This document shows, piece by piece, positions 25,271-33,380 of a stretch of DNA of 64,000 bases (position 1 is the stretch's first letter; every line of letters starts with the position of its first letter). Source of the stretch: Kyrpidia tusciae DSM 2912. Lineage in GTDB: Bacteria > Bacillota > Bacilli > Kyrpidiales > Kyrpidiaceae. The position numbers and the translations under genes are program-made. The notes below the pieces were generated by a model, which ran no database searches, was not told the origin of the DNA, and saw only the letters and a list, made by a program, of their open reading frames with translations. The stretch spans positions 3,224,001 to 3,288,000 of the forward strand of contig NC_014098.1 of the NCBI RefSeq assembly GCF_000092905.1, read 5' to 3'.

Positions 25271-25360
25271 ATGAGCGTGTTCGAAGCACTCATGATAGCC
25301 ATCAATCTAGCTGTACTCGTTGTTGCGATCATCAATACCAATAGAAAAGACCGCCCCTGA
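25271..25360 (+). CDS. Holin-like type I toxin peptide, copy C
   Basis: MSVFEALMIAINLAVLVVA followed by IINTNRKDRP, 29 residues (30 if the ATG at 25268 is used). GGGAGG lies just upstream. A single membrane helix plus a basic tail suggests a membrane-damaging peptide. Identical in sequence to copy D. The 3' end overlaps a predicted antisense RNA. Confidence 0.75.
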   Translation: MSVFEALMIAINLAVLVVAIINTNRKDRP

Positions 25361-25462
25361 CCGACCGGGATAGCGGTCTTTTCGCTTAGACCGGAGGAGC
25401 CGCCCCTGTGAGGGCTCCTGTGCGGCCGTCGGTGCCCCCGCACCGATGGCCTTATTTTTTAC
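25344..25462 (-). ncRNA. Predicted antisense RNA of toxin copy C
   Basis: Minus-strand TTGCTG (25497-25492), 17 bp, TACTAT (25474-25469) with upstream TG. It ends at the 11-bp inverted repeat 25344-25383 that spans the toxin stop codon. Confidence 0.5.
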
Positions 25463-25693
25463 ACATTTATAGTACCACGAAACATCGGCCGCAGCAATAC
25501 GTCATCTTCTGGAGCCTTTTTCGATGTCCCCTTTTCCCCGAACCTTCAGCACGAATCCCATCGGTGTGGCGAGTTCGGTATGTCCATTATCTGGTTTATC
25601 ATCCACAGGTTGGATGGTTCAGGCCATGCGAAACCGGGGTCAGGTTCTTGGTTACCTGGCCCAGGAGCTCCACCTTCTTCGATCGCGTGCCGT

Positions 25694-26995
25694 TTAGGAC
25701 ACGCTTCGAACCAAGCTCCTCATGCGTTCTTGCTGCTTCTCCCGCACCCTCCCCAATGCCATCGCCAGCATCACGCACAACGCCAAACCGCAACGTATCC
25801 GCATCTTCCTTAGCCCTCGAATGGTGTGCCGTTCAAACCCAAACGAGACGTCCAAGCGACTGTTCACCCGTTCCACCGCAGTCCTGTACCGGTATTCCTT
25901 CGCCCATTTGTAGCTCTCCCGGGCAATCGGCGTGAAGATCCGCCGGTCCACCGCGAGCGCCACCCGCACCCCTCCGGCCACGGGGCACTGTTCCCGCCCT
26001 TGACACGTGATCCCGTACGCCTTGGCTGGACATACTTTTTTCAGCGTCCCCCGGTCTTTCTCGAACCCACCATTGCTCATCTGTTGCCGGGCCCCTGTCT
26101 CTGGACAGTAACAGTACACCGCTCCCCCCTCGTCATACACCACATTCGTGTGTCCCGGTAATAACCGCGTTTGCTCCCCGTCTTTCCACATCCGCCTCGT
26201 GTCGATCACGGGCTTGATCCCATATTCATCCCAGCAGCGACTCAGGAGTTTCGAGTCGTCGTACCCCCGATCCGCCGTCAGGACCTCGGCCTTTTTCAAC
26301 ATCTCCGGATGGCGTTTCTCCATCTCATCCAGCAGGACATGCCCTTCTTTGACGTCCGAGCGCGACCCTTTGGTCACCGTATACGCCACCGGCAATTCAT
26401 GCTGAGCATCCACCACCAGGTGGAGCTTGTAGCCAAACCACCGGACCACTTTCTCCCATGTACTCCCGTCCTCGCGGGTCCCACGATAGGTTTTTACCCC
26501 GTATGCTGCATCCAGATCCCGCCGTCCGTCTTCCTTCTTTTCTTTCGAGGGACGGGACGCCCACGAGGCGATTGCCTTACTGTCCATCGCCAAACGACGC
26601 CCGAACTCCGGAAGTTCCTCACTCAGGGCCTTCACCAGCTCGTCGAACATCGATTCGATCCACGATCCGTGCCTCATCAAGCTGCGGAGAAATCGGGTGT
26701 AAGCGGCTGCGCTGGGAACTGCGCGCAACCCACAGATCGATCGCAACTGCCCGTTTCGAGAGAGTTCCCGACGTAAGCTCTCGATCGACGGGTGTTGAAA
26801 CACGATTCCTGCCAACATCGAGTTCCACATCGCCCGTACCGGGTAGTCATCTCGTCCATGACCTCTCGATTTCTCCAGATGCGCCATGAGTGCTTCGTCC
26901 GGCAGATGTTCCAGAACCAGCCGGAGGCGTTCAAGGTCTCCAAGCGGCTCAATTTCTTCCCAGGAAAACAGTTCGAGTTGTGGTATAATCGCCAT
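25694..26995 (-). CDS. IS4/IS5-like DDE transposase, copy 1
   Basis: 433 residues from ATG 26995, nine bases after GGAGG. The catalytic triad is visible as D138 (MDSKAIASW), D242 (LTADRGYDD) and E375 (YRTAVERVNSRL, the Y-R-E signature). Between D242 and E375 lies a Cys-rich insertion (CYC, C322, C331, C337) that may bind zinc. The protein performs cut-and-paste or replicative DNA transfer at the terminal repeats. Translation is probably attenuated by a hairpin over the ribosome site. Confidence 0.9.
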   Translation of the reverse strand: MAIIPQLELFSWEEIEPLGDLERLRLVLEHLPDEALMAHLEKSRGHGRDDYPVRAMWNSMLAGIVFQHPSIESLRRELSRNGQLRSICGLRAVPSAAAYTRFLRSLMRHGSWIESMFDELVKALSEELPEFGRRLAMDSKAIASWASRPSKEKKEDGRRDLDAAYGVKTYRGTREDGSTWEKVVRWFGYKLHLVVDAQHELPVAYTVTKGSRSDVKEGHVLLDEMEKRHPEMLKKAEVLTADRGYDDSKLLSRCWDEYGIKPVIDTRRMWKDGEQTRLLPGHTNVVYDEGGAVYCYCPETGARQQMSNGGFEKDRGTLKKVCPAKAYGITCQGREQCPVAGGVRVALAVDRRIFTPIARESYKWAKEYRYRTAVERVNSRLDVSFGFERHTIRGLRKMRIRCGLALCVMLAMALGRVREKQQERMRSLVRSVS

Positions 26996-26997
26996 AG

Positions 26998-27064
26998 GGT
27001 GAGTCCTCCTTGTTGGATGGTTTCTGCCAACTACCATTCTAACAAAAAGGGACTCACCTGTCTT
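26998..27064 (-). promoter_or_regulatory. Transposase promoter and read-through attenuator hairpin
   Basis: GGTGAGTCC (27058-27050) can pair with GGACTCACC (27006-26998), which covers the edge of the GGAGG ribosome site. The internal promoter AAGACA (27064-27059), 17 bp, TAGAAT (27041-27036) starts transcription after the first arm, so only transcripts entering from outside would fold and hide the site. Confidence 0.55.
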
Positions 27065-27208
27065 ATTGGACTGGGGTGAATTTGTCCGAACCTATCCCTC
27101 CTCCCATTCAAAACCCCTGTCTTTCCTGGACCCCTTTGGGGGAAAGTTTTCTGGTCCCTTCTCCTTACCCCTTATCCCTCCTGGCCTTTTCGGCATCGAA
27201 AAAGACTC

Positions 27209-27213
27209 TTCTG
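27209..27213. repeat. Target duplication TTCTG shared by both IS copies
   Basis: The same 5 bp occur at 25507-25511, 27209-27213 and 28911-28915, giving TSD-IS-TSD-IS-TSD. Confidence 0.8.
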
Positions 27214-28910
27214 GAGCCTTTTTCGATGTCCCTTTTTCCCCGAACCTTCAGCACGAATCCCATCGGCGTGGTGAGCTTGACATGCCCATTATCTGGTTGA
27301 TCACCCGCAAGTTGGGTGGTTCAGGCCATGCGAAACCGGGGTCAGGTTCTTGGTTGCCTGGCCCAGGAGCTCCGCCTTCTTCGATTGTGTACCCTTTAGG
27401 ACACGCTTCGAACCAAGCTCCTCATGCGGTCTTGCTGCTTCTCTCGCACCCTCCCCAATGCCATCGCCAGCATCACACACAAAGCCAAGCCGCAGCGGGC
27501 CCGCATCTTGGCCAGCCCACGAATGGTATGCCGTTCAAACCCAAACGAGACGTCCAAGCGACTGTTCACCCTCTCCACCGCCGTCCTGTACCGGTATTCC
27601 TTCGCCCATTTGTAGCTCTCCCGGGCAATCGGCGTGAAGATCCGCCGGTCCACCGCGAGCGCCACCCGCACCCCTCCGGCCACGGGGCACTGTTCCCGCC
27701 CTTGACACGTGATCCCGTACGCCTTGGCTGGACATACTTTTTTCAGCGTCCCCCGGTCTTTCTCGAATCCACCATTGCTCATCTGTTGCCGGGCCCCTGT
27801 CTCTGGACAGTAACAGTACACCGCTCCCCCCTCGTCATACACCACGTTCGTGTGTCCCGGTAACAACCGCGTTTGCTCCCCGTCTTTCCACAGTCGCCTC
27901 GTGTCGATCACGGGCTTGATCCCATATTCATCCCAGCAGCGACTCAAGAGTTTCGAGTCGTCGTACCCCCGATCGGCCGTCAGGACCTCGGCCTTTTTCA
28001 ACATCTCCGGTTGGCGTTTCTCCAACTCATCCAGCAGGACATGCCCTTCTTTGACGTCGGAGCGCGACCCCTTGGTCACCGTATACGCCACAGGCAATTC
28101 ATGCTGAGCATCCACCACCAGGTGGAGCTTGTAGCCAAACCACCGGACCACTTTCTCCCATGTACTCCCGTCCTCGCGGGTCCCACGATAGGTTTTTACC
28201 CCGTATGCTGCATCCAGATCCCGCCGTCCGTCTTCCTTCTTTTCTTTCGGGGGACGGGACGCCCACGAGGCGATTGCCTTACTGTCCATCGCCAAACGAC
28301 GCCCGAACTCCGGAAGTTCCTCACTCAGGGCCTTCACCAGCTCGTCGAACATCGATTCGATCCACGATCCGTGCTCCATCAAGCTGCGGAGAAATCGGGT
28401 GTAAGCGGCTGCGCTGGGAACTGCGCGCAACCCACAGATCGACCGCAGCTGCCCGTTTCGAGACAGTTCCCGACGTAAGCTCTCGATCGACGGGTGCTGA
28501 AACACGATTCCTGCCAACATCGAGTTCCACATCGCCCGTACCGGGTAGTCATCTCGTCCATGACCTCTCGATTTCTCCAGATGCGCCATGAGCGCTTCGT
28601 CCGGCAGATGTTCCAGAACCAGCCGGAGGCGTTCCAGGTCTCCAAGCGGCTCGATCTCTTCCCAGGAAAACAGTTCGAGTTGTGGTATAATCGCCATAGG
28701 GTGAGTCCTCCTTGTTGGATCATTTGTCCAACTACCATTCTAACAAAAGAGGACTCACCTGTCTTATTGGATTTGGGGTGAATTTGCCCGAACCCACTTC
28801 CCACTCCCCTCAAAACCCCTGTCTTTCCTGGGACCCATTGGGGGAAAGTTTTCTGGCCCCTCCTCTTCGCCCCTTCTTTGTCTTGGCCTTTTCAGCATCG
28901 AAAAAGGCTC
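27214..28910 (-). mobile_element. DDE insertion sequence, tandem copy 2 (1697 bp)
   Basis: Same ends, same orientation and exactly the same length as copy 1. The copies differ at scattered positions, mostly in the non-coding ends, so this is not a very recent duplication. Confidence 0.85.
27396..28697 (-). CDS. IS4/IS5-like DDE transposase, copy 2
   Basis: 433 residues, same triad (D138, D242, E375) and same Cys-rich insertion as copy 1, with about ten substitutions (for example R108E and S150P). The attenuator stem is longer here: GGTGAGTCCTC (28759-28749) with GAGGACTCACC (28710-28700), hiding most of the ribosome site. Both copies look functional. Confidence 0.9.
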   Translation of the reverse strand: MAIIPQLELFSWEEIEPLGDLERLRLVLEHLPDEALMAHLEKSRGHGRDDYPVRAMWNSMLAGIVFQHPSIESLRRELSRNGQLRSICGLRAVPSAAAYTRFLRSLMEHGSWIESMFDELVKALSEELPEFGRRLAMDSKAIASWASRPPKEKKEDGRRDLDAAYGVKTYRGTREDGSTWEKVVRWFGYKLHLVVDAQHELPVAYTVTKGSRSDVKEGHVLLDELEKRQPEMLKKAEVLTADRGYDDSKLLSRCWDEYGIKPVIDTRRLWKDGEQTRLLPGHTNVVYDEGGAVYCYCPETGARQQMSNGGFEKDRGTLKKVCPAKAYGITCQGREQCPVAGGVRVALAVDRRIFTPIARESYKWAKEYRYRTAVERVNSRLDVSFGFERHTIRGLAKMRARCGLALCVMLAMALGRVREKQQDRMRSLVRSVS

Positions 28911-28915
28911 TTCTG

Positions 28916-29060
28916 CGGCCCTGCACGGCCAAGTGCTGGCTGGACTCTCCACTGTCCACCCAGAGCAAACAAAACGGTCGCCTTGTTTGGCAAAAGGTGG
29001 ACAAAGGGGATAGATGTGCTTGGTTCCTTCCATCCGTTTCCTGCGGCCACGGCCTCAAAG
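28916..29060. repeat. About 145-bp repeat, copy 1
   Basis: About 88 percent identical to 32797-32944 (starts CGGCCCTGCACGGCCAAGTG). In copy D it directly follows the type I toxin module. Here it is separated from copy C by the two IS elements, showing where they inserted. On the minus strand both copies keep an open frame with HIYPLCxPFAKQGDRFV, not recognised. Confidence 0.75.
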
Positions 29061-29135
29061 CCTTTCAATCTTTGGGCATGCGCAGGCAATGGGAAAAGGA
29101 ACGGGCCGGTCAATGATGCACACTTGGACGAAACC

Positions 29136-29557
29136 TTACTCCCGGTAACGGTCCAGCCATTCCCGCGGAGTGACAATGGGAACACCCTGTCTCAAGTTTT
29201 CCGGATAGCAAACATTGCCGGTGATGAGGGGGACGTCCCTGCCAGCTGCCAGCGCCACTTCCAAAAACGGTTCATCCGCCGGATCCGGAGGGCGAACAGG
29301 CAGTGGTAAAGCTACAACGCCCAAGCCCTGCTCACGCAACATATCAAGCACCGTGCGCAACAAGTCTCCGCAAGCCTGAATGTCGGCCTCAGCAGTACCT
29401 CCGTATATTCTGCAAATATCCGTACGTCGTAAACCAAACGAATCTGTCCTCGTACCGCAAGACGAAGAATTACTGCGGGAGCCCCGTACGGATTGACAAA
29501 CCCGGATACGAGAACATTCGTGTCCAGAACAACGAAAGGCCGGGCAACTCGACTCAT
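29136..29557 (-). pseudogene. Frameshifted PIN-domain toxin
   Basis: Frame 1 (from ATG 29557) gives the N-terminal part with the first catalytic Asp: FVVLDTNVLVSGFVNPYGAP through VRIFAEYTEVLLRP. Frame 2 gives the C-terminal part: VVALPLPVRPPDPADEPFLE and AAGRDVPLITGNVCYPENL, ending at 29136. The two join only through a deletion/frameshift near 29395-29410. It belongs to the putative-toxin PIN family with a Phd-like partner. Confidence 0.75.
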
Positions 29558-29845
29558 CCGCGTCGCTTTCCTTTTCGAACAGTCTGAATCTCCTCTTCGA
29601 TTTCTTCATCTGTCAACAGATCGTTCCCCGCCCCCAAGGACATTCGGTGCAAATCTTCCAAAGCCAATTCCGCTCGAACCCGCCGCAGGATCTCCAGTTC
29701 TCGTTTCTAAGAAACGTTTGTCAGCAGGCAGCAAAAGAGCAACCGGCTTTCCATTCAATGTCACCACCACGTCATCCCCGTCACGCAATTGTTTCCACAG
29801 AGACCCCGCGCCCGCTCGAAGTTCTCGTGCTGTAATAAAGCGCAT
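29554..29845 (-). pseudogene. Frameshifted Phd/YefM-type antitoxin
   Basis: ATG 29845 after GGTGGTGAG begins MRFITARELRAGAGSLWKQL and VVVTLNGKPVALLLPADK, a Phd/YefM N-terminus. The expected C-terminus (LEILRRVRAELALEDLHRMS through QTVRKGKRRG) continues in another frame from about 29700 to the TGA at 29556-29554, which overlaps the toxin ATG. One indel near 29705 breaks it. Both members of this pair are therefore inactivated. Confidence 0.7.
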
Positions 29846-29999
29846 GATCTCACCACCTGTGATCAGCTTTGCTGTTCTTTCATCATATCAAACAAGGAGT
29901 TTCGTCGCCGCAGTCATATTCATCTCAATTCACAAACCGGCAGTTGAAGGAGGTTAAAAATAGATATACATTAACCTTGTTTCATGCTAATATATAGTC

Positions 30000-30722
30000 A
30001 TGAAAGACACACAGTATCTACCGATCGGCAAAGTGGCAAAGATGCTGGGACTGAGCGTGCAGACGATCCGTCGCTGGGAAAAGGCCGGGAAGATTCATTC
30101 CATTCGTTCGCCAGGGAACCACAGGTTGTTCGACGTGGAAGAAGTGCGGCGGCTTTTGGGAAAACCGGCCGGGGACCGGACGGCAATCTACGCCCGGGTA
30201 TCTTCGGCCAAACAAAAGGCGGACGGCAATCTCCAGCGGCAACGGGAACGGCTGGAGCGGTACGCGGAAGAACGCGGGTACGATGTGGTCCGGGTGTTTT
30301 CCGAACAGGCGTCGGGAATCAACGAGAACAGGAAACAACTGGCGGCCCTGCTCAAACTCGCCGAAGACGGGGAGATCGACCGGGTGCTGATCGAATACCC
30401 GGACAGGATGGCGCGGTTCGGATACCGGTATCTGGAGCGGTTTTTCGAGAGCCACGGGGTGGCGGTCGAGTCCACCCACAAGACCGAGCCGAAGACATCC
30501 CAGCAGGAGCTGGTGGAAGATCTGTTGACGATCATCACCGTGTTTTCAGCCCGGATGTACGGCAAGCGGTCGCAGGAGTTCCGGAAAAAGATTGGGCAGG
30601 CCATGAAAGAGATGGGAGGTGAGGGAACTGGTCACGGTCATCAAGACGATCCGGATCGGGATTCACAGGGAGGTCCATCGGTGCAAGAGGGAGGCCCTGG
30701 AGAGGACCAAGGACATCTATAA
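30000..30722 (+). CDS. tnpA: IS607-type serine recombinase TnpA, element 1
   Basis: About 240 residues. A MerR-like helix-turn-helix (LPIGKVAKMLGLSVQTIRRW, residues 7-26) is followed by a serine-resolvase catalytic domain with YARVSSAKQKADG (catalytic serine) and a C-terminal FSARMYGKRS helix. The last 35 codons overlap tnpB. IS607 recombinases move a circular intermediate, usually with little sequence at the ends and no target duplication. Confidence 0.9.
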   Translation: MKDTQYLPIGKVAKMLGLSVQTIRRWEKAGKIHSIRSPGNHRLFDVEEVRRLLGKPAGDRTAIYARVSSAKQKADGNLQRQRERLERYAEERGYDVVRVFSEQASGINENRKQLAALLKLAEDGEIDRVLIEYPDRMARFGYRYLERFFESHGVAVESTHKTEPKTSQQELVEDLLTIITVFSARMYGKRSQEFRKKIGQAMKEMGGEGTGHGHQDDPDRDSQGGPSVQEGGPGEDQGHL

Positions 30723-32115
30723 CCAGGTGATTGCGTTTTACATGGACTTTTTCGCCGCACATCTGAACGTGTTGGACGAGCCGGTCCAGGTTCGGAAGAA
30801 GGACGGGTCTATCAAAGAACGAAGGCGCACCAACCAAGAACTGCTGACCTTCGCGGAGTTTCACACCTTGGCGACCAAAGCCCACCCGAACCCGGGGTGG
30901 CCGCTCGACGAACACGTTCCGTCTGCGAAGGGGATGCCGACGGAGTTGCGGCGGGCGGCAATCAACCAGGCCATTGGCAAGGTCCGATCTTGGTCGAGCG
31001 CCGTGAAAGCCTGGGAGGTTGCGCCGCCCGGGAAGCGGGGCCGGGAACCGCAACTGGGCAGGCCCAACGAACCGGTGACGTTTTATGCGGGGATGGTCGA
31101 GCACCCCGCGTATGACCTGACCCCGCGGAAGAAAAAGCGGCACACATTCATCAGCTTGAAACTGCACACCGGGCAGAAGTGGGAAAAGGTGTCGCTACCG
31201 GTTGTGGTTCACGCCCAGGCCGAAGCGCTTCTCGCCGGGTCCGCCCTGGAGAAAGAGCGCATCGCTCGGAAAAGGAAACGGTCAAAGACGGCCCAGGCCG
31301 GTTCCGGCGAAGAAAAAGGGGACCGGACATGGGTGGCGAAATCCCTGACGGTGTACGGGAAGCGGGACAAACGGTATCCGGGCGGGGTGCGGTATGCGCT
31401 CCACATCCCAATGGAGAAATCCGTAGACAAACCCCGGAAGGCCGAGGAACAGCGCCGGGCAAACCCACAGATGCCGGTGGTTGCGGTGGACCTGGGGGCC
31501 AACCGGTTGGCGGTGATGGGAGCGTTCGTGGAAGGGCGGCTGGCGGCCACGAGGTTCGTGGACGGCCGGGCCTTGAACCATCGCCGGCACCGGCTGTTGA
31601 CCGTCATTCACCGCAAGCGGGCGCAAAGCGGACGGCTCCAGCCGGGGGTCCAAGACAACGCGAACTTGTGGAACAAGATCCGGAACCTGGACGAGAACGC
31701 GGCCAAGCAGACGGCCGTGGCCATTGTCCGGTTCGCGAAGAAGCACGGCGCAAAGGTGATCGTGTTCGAGCACCTGCGTCGGTACCGGCCGCCAAAAGAG
31801 AAGATGAGCCGGAGCGGGCGGAAGAACCACAAACGAGCGTATTGGTTGCGCGGACAGATCATGGAATGGGTCCGGGACTTGGCGTTTCGGGAAGGAATTC
31901 TGACGGTGGAGCGCAACCCGGCCTACACGTCCCAGGTCTGTCCGCATTGCAAGGTGCTCGGGGAACGCAAGGGCTCGCGGTTCACATGCAAGAACCCGAA
32001 CCATCGGTACAGCGCGGATGCAGATTTTGTGGGGATGATGAACCTGTACCGGAAATGGACGAAGACATTCGTGTATCCCCAGAGAGGGGATGACCCAAAG
32101 CCAGAGGTTGCCTGA
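30619..32115 (+). CDS. tnpB: TnpB RNA-guided nuclease, element 1
   Basis: Up to 498 residues; GGGAGGTGA suggests that translation begins just after the GTG at 30619, perhaps at the CTG at 30628. The split RuvC site is complete: D291 (VAVDLGANR), E384 (VIVFEHLRRY) and D467/D469 (YSADADF). The zinc ribbon has CPHC, but the second pair reads CKNPNH, with histidine in place of the last cysteine. TnpB cuts DNA guided by an RNA made from the element's right end and helps keep the transposon in place. Confidence 0.88.
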   Translation: MRELVTVIKTIRIGIHREVHRCKREALERTKDIYNQVIAFYMDFFAAHLNVLDEPVQVRKKDGSIKERRRTNQELLTFAEFHTLATKAHPNPGWPLDEHVPSAKGMPTELRRAAINQAIGKVRSWSSAVKAWEVAPPGKRGREPQLGRPNEPVTFYAGMVEHPAYDLTPRKKKRHTFISLKLHTGQKWEKVSLPVVVHAQAEALLAGSALEKERIARKRKRSKTAQAGSGEEKGDRTWVAKSLTVYGKRDKRYPGGVRYALHIPMEKSVDKPRKAEEQRRANPQMPVVAVDLGANRLAVMGAFVEGRLAATRFVDGRALNHRRHRLLTVIHRKRAQSGRLQPGVQDNANLWNKIRNLDENAAKQTAVAIVRFAKKHGAKVIVFEHLRRYRPPKEKMSRSGRKNHKRAYWLRGQIMEWVRDLAFREGILTVERNPAYTSQVCPHCKVLGERKGSRFTCKNPNHRYSADADFVGMMNLYRKWTKTFVYPQRGDDPKPEVA

Positions 32116-32345
32116 GGGCAAAATACCCCTCTGGTCTCGCGGGAGGCTAACCGCCTGGACGGGACAGGGGTTCACGCTTCTGCCTTTCGCGAGTGCCCGT
32201 GTGGTACGGGATGGCTCTGAGCTTCATTCCTTGGGGGCCGGTTTGCCGATCCTGGCTTGCCGGACGCGGGAGGAAGCACACGCCGAGAAGCGCGCCCACC
32301 CCGGGGGTGGCTCCCTTCCGGATGGAAGGAGACAAAGGTCAGGCC
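32116..32345 (+). ncRNA. Candidate omega (re)RNA and right end of IS607 element 1
   Basis: A GC-rich region directly after tnpB with successive hairpins, ending in CCACCCCGGGGGTGG near 32300-32315, similar to the end hairpins of tnpB-bearing elements. The guide would be the sequence just past the true end, which I cannot fix exactly. Confidence 0.4.
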
Positions 32346-32450
32346 GACAGCGGTTTGTTGGATAGCTTTGATCAGATATTCCGGCAACTGTTGATACCAC
32401 CCGTCGAAGTACGCGTAAGGCCGGTCTCCCTGTATCGACGGAAAATTATG

Positions 32451-32479
32451 CTGAAAAGTGTCGAACAATCAGATATACT
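32451..32479 (+). promoter_or_regulatory. Promoter of toxin copy D
   Basis: CTGAAA, 17 bp, TATACT, as in copy C. Confidence 0.6.
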
Positions 32480-32558
32480 GAAGGCGCACAGGACAAGGCT
32501 CTTGCCAGGGGCGGTTCCTCCCATCCCTCATTCCTGGGAGAAGGGAGGTGAGGTTGCG

Positions 32559-32648
32559 ATGAGCGTTTTCGAAGCACTCATGATAGCGATCAATTTGGCC
32601 GTGCTCGTTGTCGCGATCATCAACACCAACAGAAAAGACCGCCCCTGA
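32559..32648 (+). CDS. Holin-like type I toxin peptide, copy D
   Basis: 29 residues, protein sequence identical to copy C, with GGGAGGTGAGG upstream. This copy is uninterrupted by insertion sequences and shows the full module: promoter, toxin, double hairpin, antisense promoter, then the 145-bp repeat. Confidence 0.75.
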   Translation: MSVFEALMIAINLAVLVVAIINTNRKDRP

Positions 32649-32747
32649 GCCAAAGGATCGCGGTCTTTTCGCGTTCTAGGAGCCGCCCCTTGTGAGGGCT
32701 CCTGTGCGGCCATCGGTGTGAGCAGCACCGATGGTCTTATTTTATGC
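32632..32747 (-). ncRNA. Predicted antisense RNA of toxin copy D
   Basis: Minus-strand TTGCTG (32782-32777), 17 bp, TACTAT (32759-32754) with upstream TG; ends at the inverted repeat 32632-32670. Confidence 0.5.
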
Positions 32748-32796
32748 ATTTTTATAGTAGCACGAAACATCGGCCGCAGCAATACGTCATTTTCTC

Positions 32797-32944
32797 CGGC
32801 CCTGCACGGCCAAGTGCTGGTTGGACCCTCCACTTTCCAATCAGGGCGGACAAAACGGTCTCCTTGTTTAGCAAAAGGTGAACAAAGGGGATAGATGTGC
32901 TGGGCTCTGTCCATCGGCTTCCTGCGGCCCACCGCCTCAAAGCT
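32797..32944. repeat. About 145-bp repeat, copy 2
   Basis: Partner of 28916-29060. Preserves the pre-insertion arrangement for the tandem IS pair. Confidence 0.75.
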
Positions 32945-33050
32945 CCTTCGACAACCGGGCGAATCAAAGAAGGTCACTGCTGGTCAGGAACAGTCACTTT
33001 GTCAGGGCGGGCCCATTGCGTTTCCGTTCACCCGGTTCAGCATTTTAGAC

Positions 33051-33075
33051 TATAATATGGCTAGACGGTCTGGCC
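33051..33075 (+). promoter_or_regulatory. Promoter and operator of truncated phd
   Basis: TATAAT (33051-33056) directly followed by the near-perfect palindrome GGCTAGACGGTCTGGCC (33059-33075), a likely autoregulatory site of the Phd antitoxin. The same site occurs at 38963-38979. Confidence 0.6.
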
Positions 33076-33114
33076 AAATCCGCGCTTGCCCATCTGGCGA
33101 GGGAAGGGATGGTC

Positions 33115-33342
33115 ATGGAGAAGACCTGGCAGCTTCAGGATGCCAAAAATCGCCTCAGTGAACTCGTGCACAAGGCCATGCGGAACGGTCCACAGATGAT
33201 TACGGTGCGCGGGAAACCCGCGGTCGTCGTGGTGTCCGTTCAGGAATATGAGCGTTTGGTACGTCCAAAAACCAGTCTGGTTGAATTTTTCCGAAGTTCC
33301 CCTCTGGTCGGGGCTCGCAGCTTCTCGCTTAGATCTCAATAA
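33115..33342 (+). pseudogene. Phd-type antitoxin truncated by IS607 element 2
   Basis: Nearly identical to the intact antitoxin at 39019 (KTWQLQDAKNRLSELV, VVVVSVQEYERL) up to SPLVG. There the sequence changes at about 33312 and ends in an unrelated short tail. The toxin-binding C-terminus and the VapC gene are gone. The ATG at 33115 is chosen by comparison with the intact copy. Confidence 0.8.
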
Positions 33343-33380
33343 ATATTGATATTCTTGTTCATTTTGTGCAATATTATCCC

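Larger units (their letters stand above)
25512..27208 (-). mobile_element. DDE insertion sequence, tandem copy 1 (1697 bp)
   Basis: Bounded by 15-bp terminal repeats (GAGCCTTTTTCGATG at the left; the right end is the inverse with one mismatch). The 5-bp target duplication TTCTG is at 25507-25511 and 27209-27213. One transposase gene. Same length as copy 2, which follows directly. Confidence 0.85.

Noticed and set aside
32346-32450. Minus-strand frame with DRPYAYFDGWYQQLPEYL
   Set aside because: Looks protein-like, but there is no start, ribosome site or recognised family and the flanks belong to an IS end and a toxin promoter.
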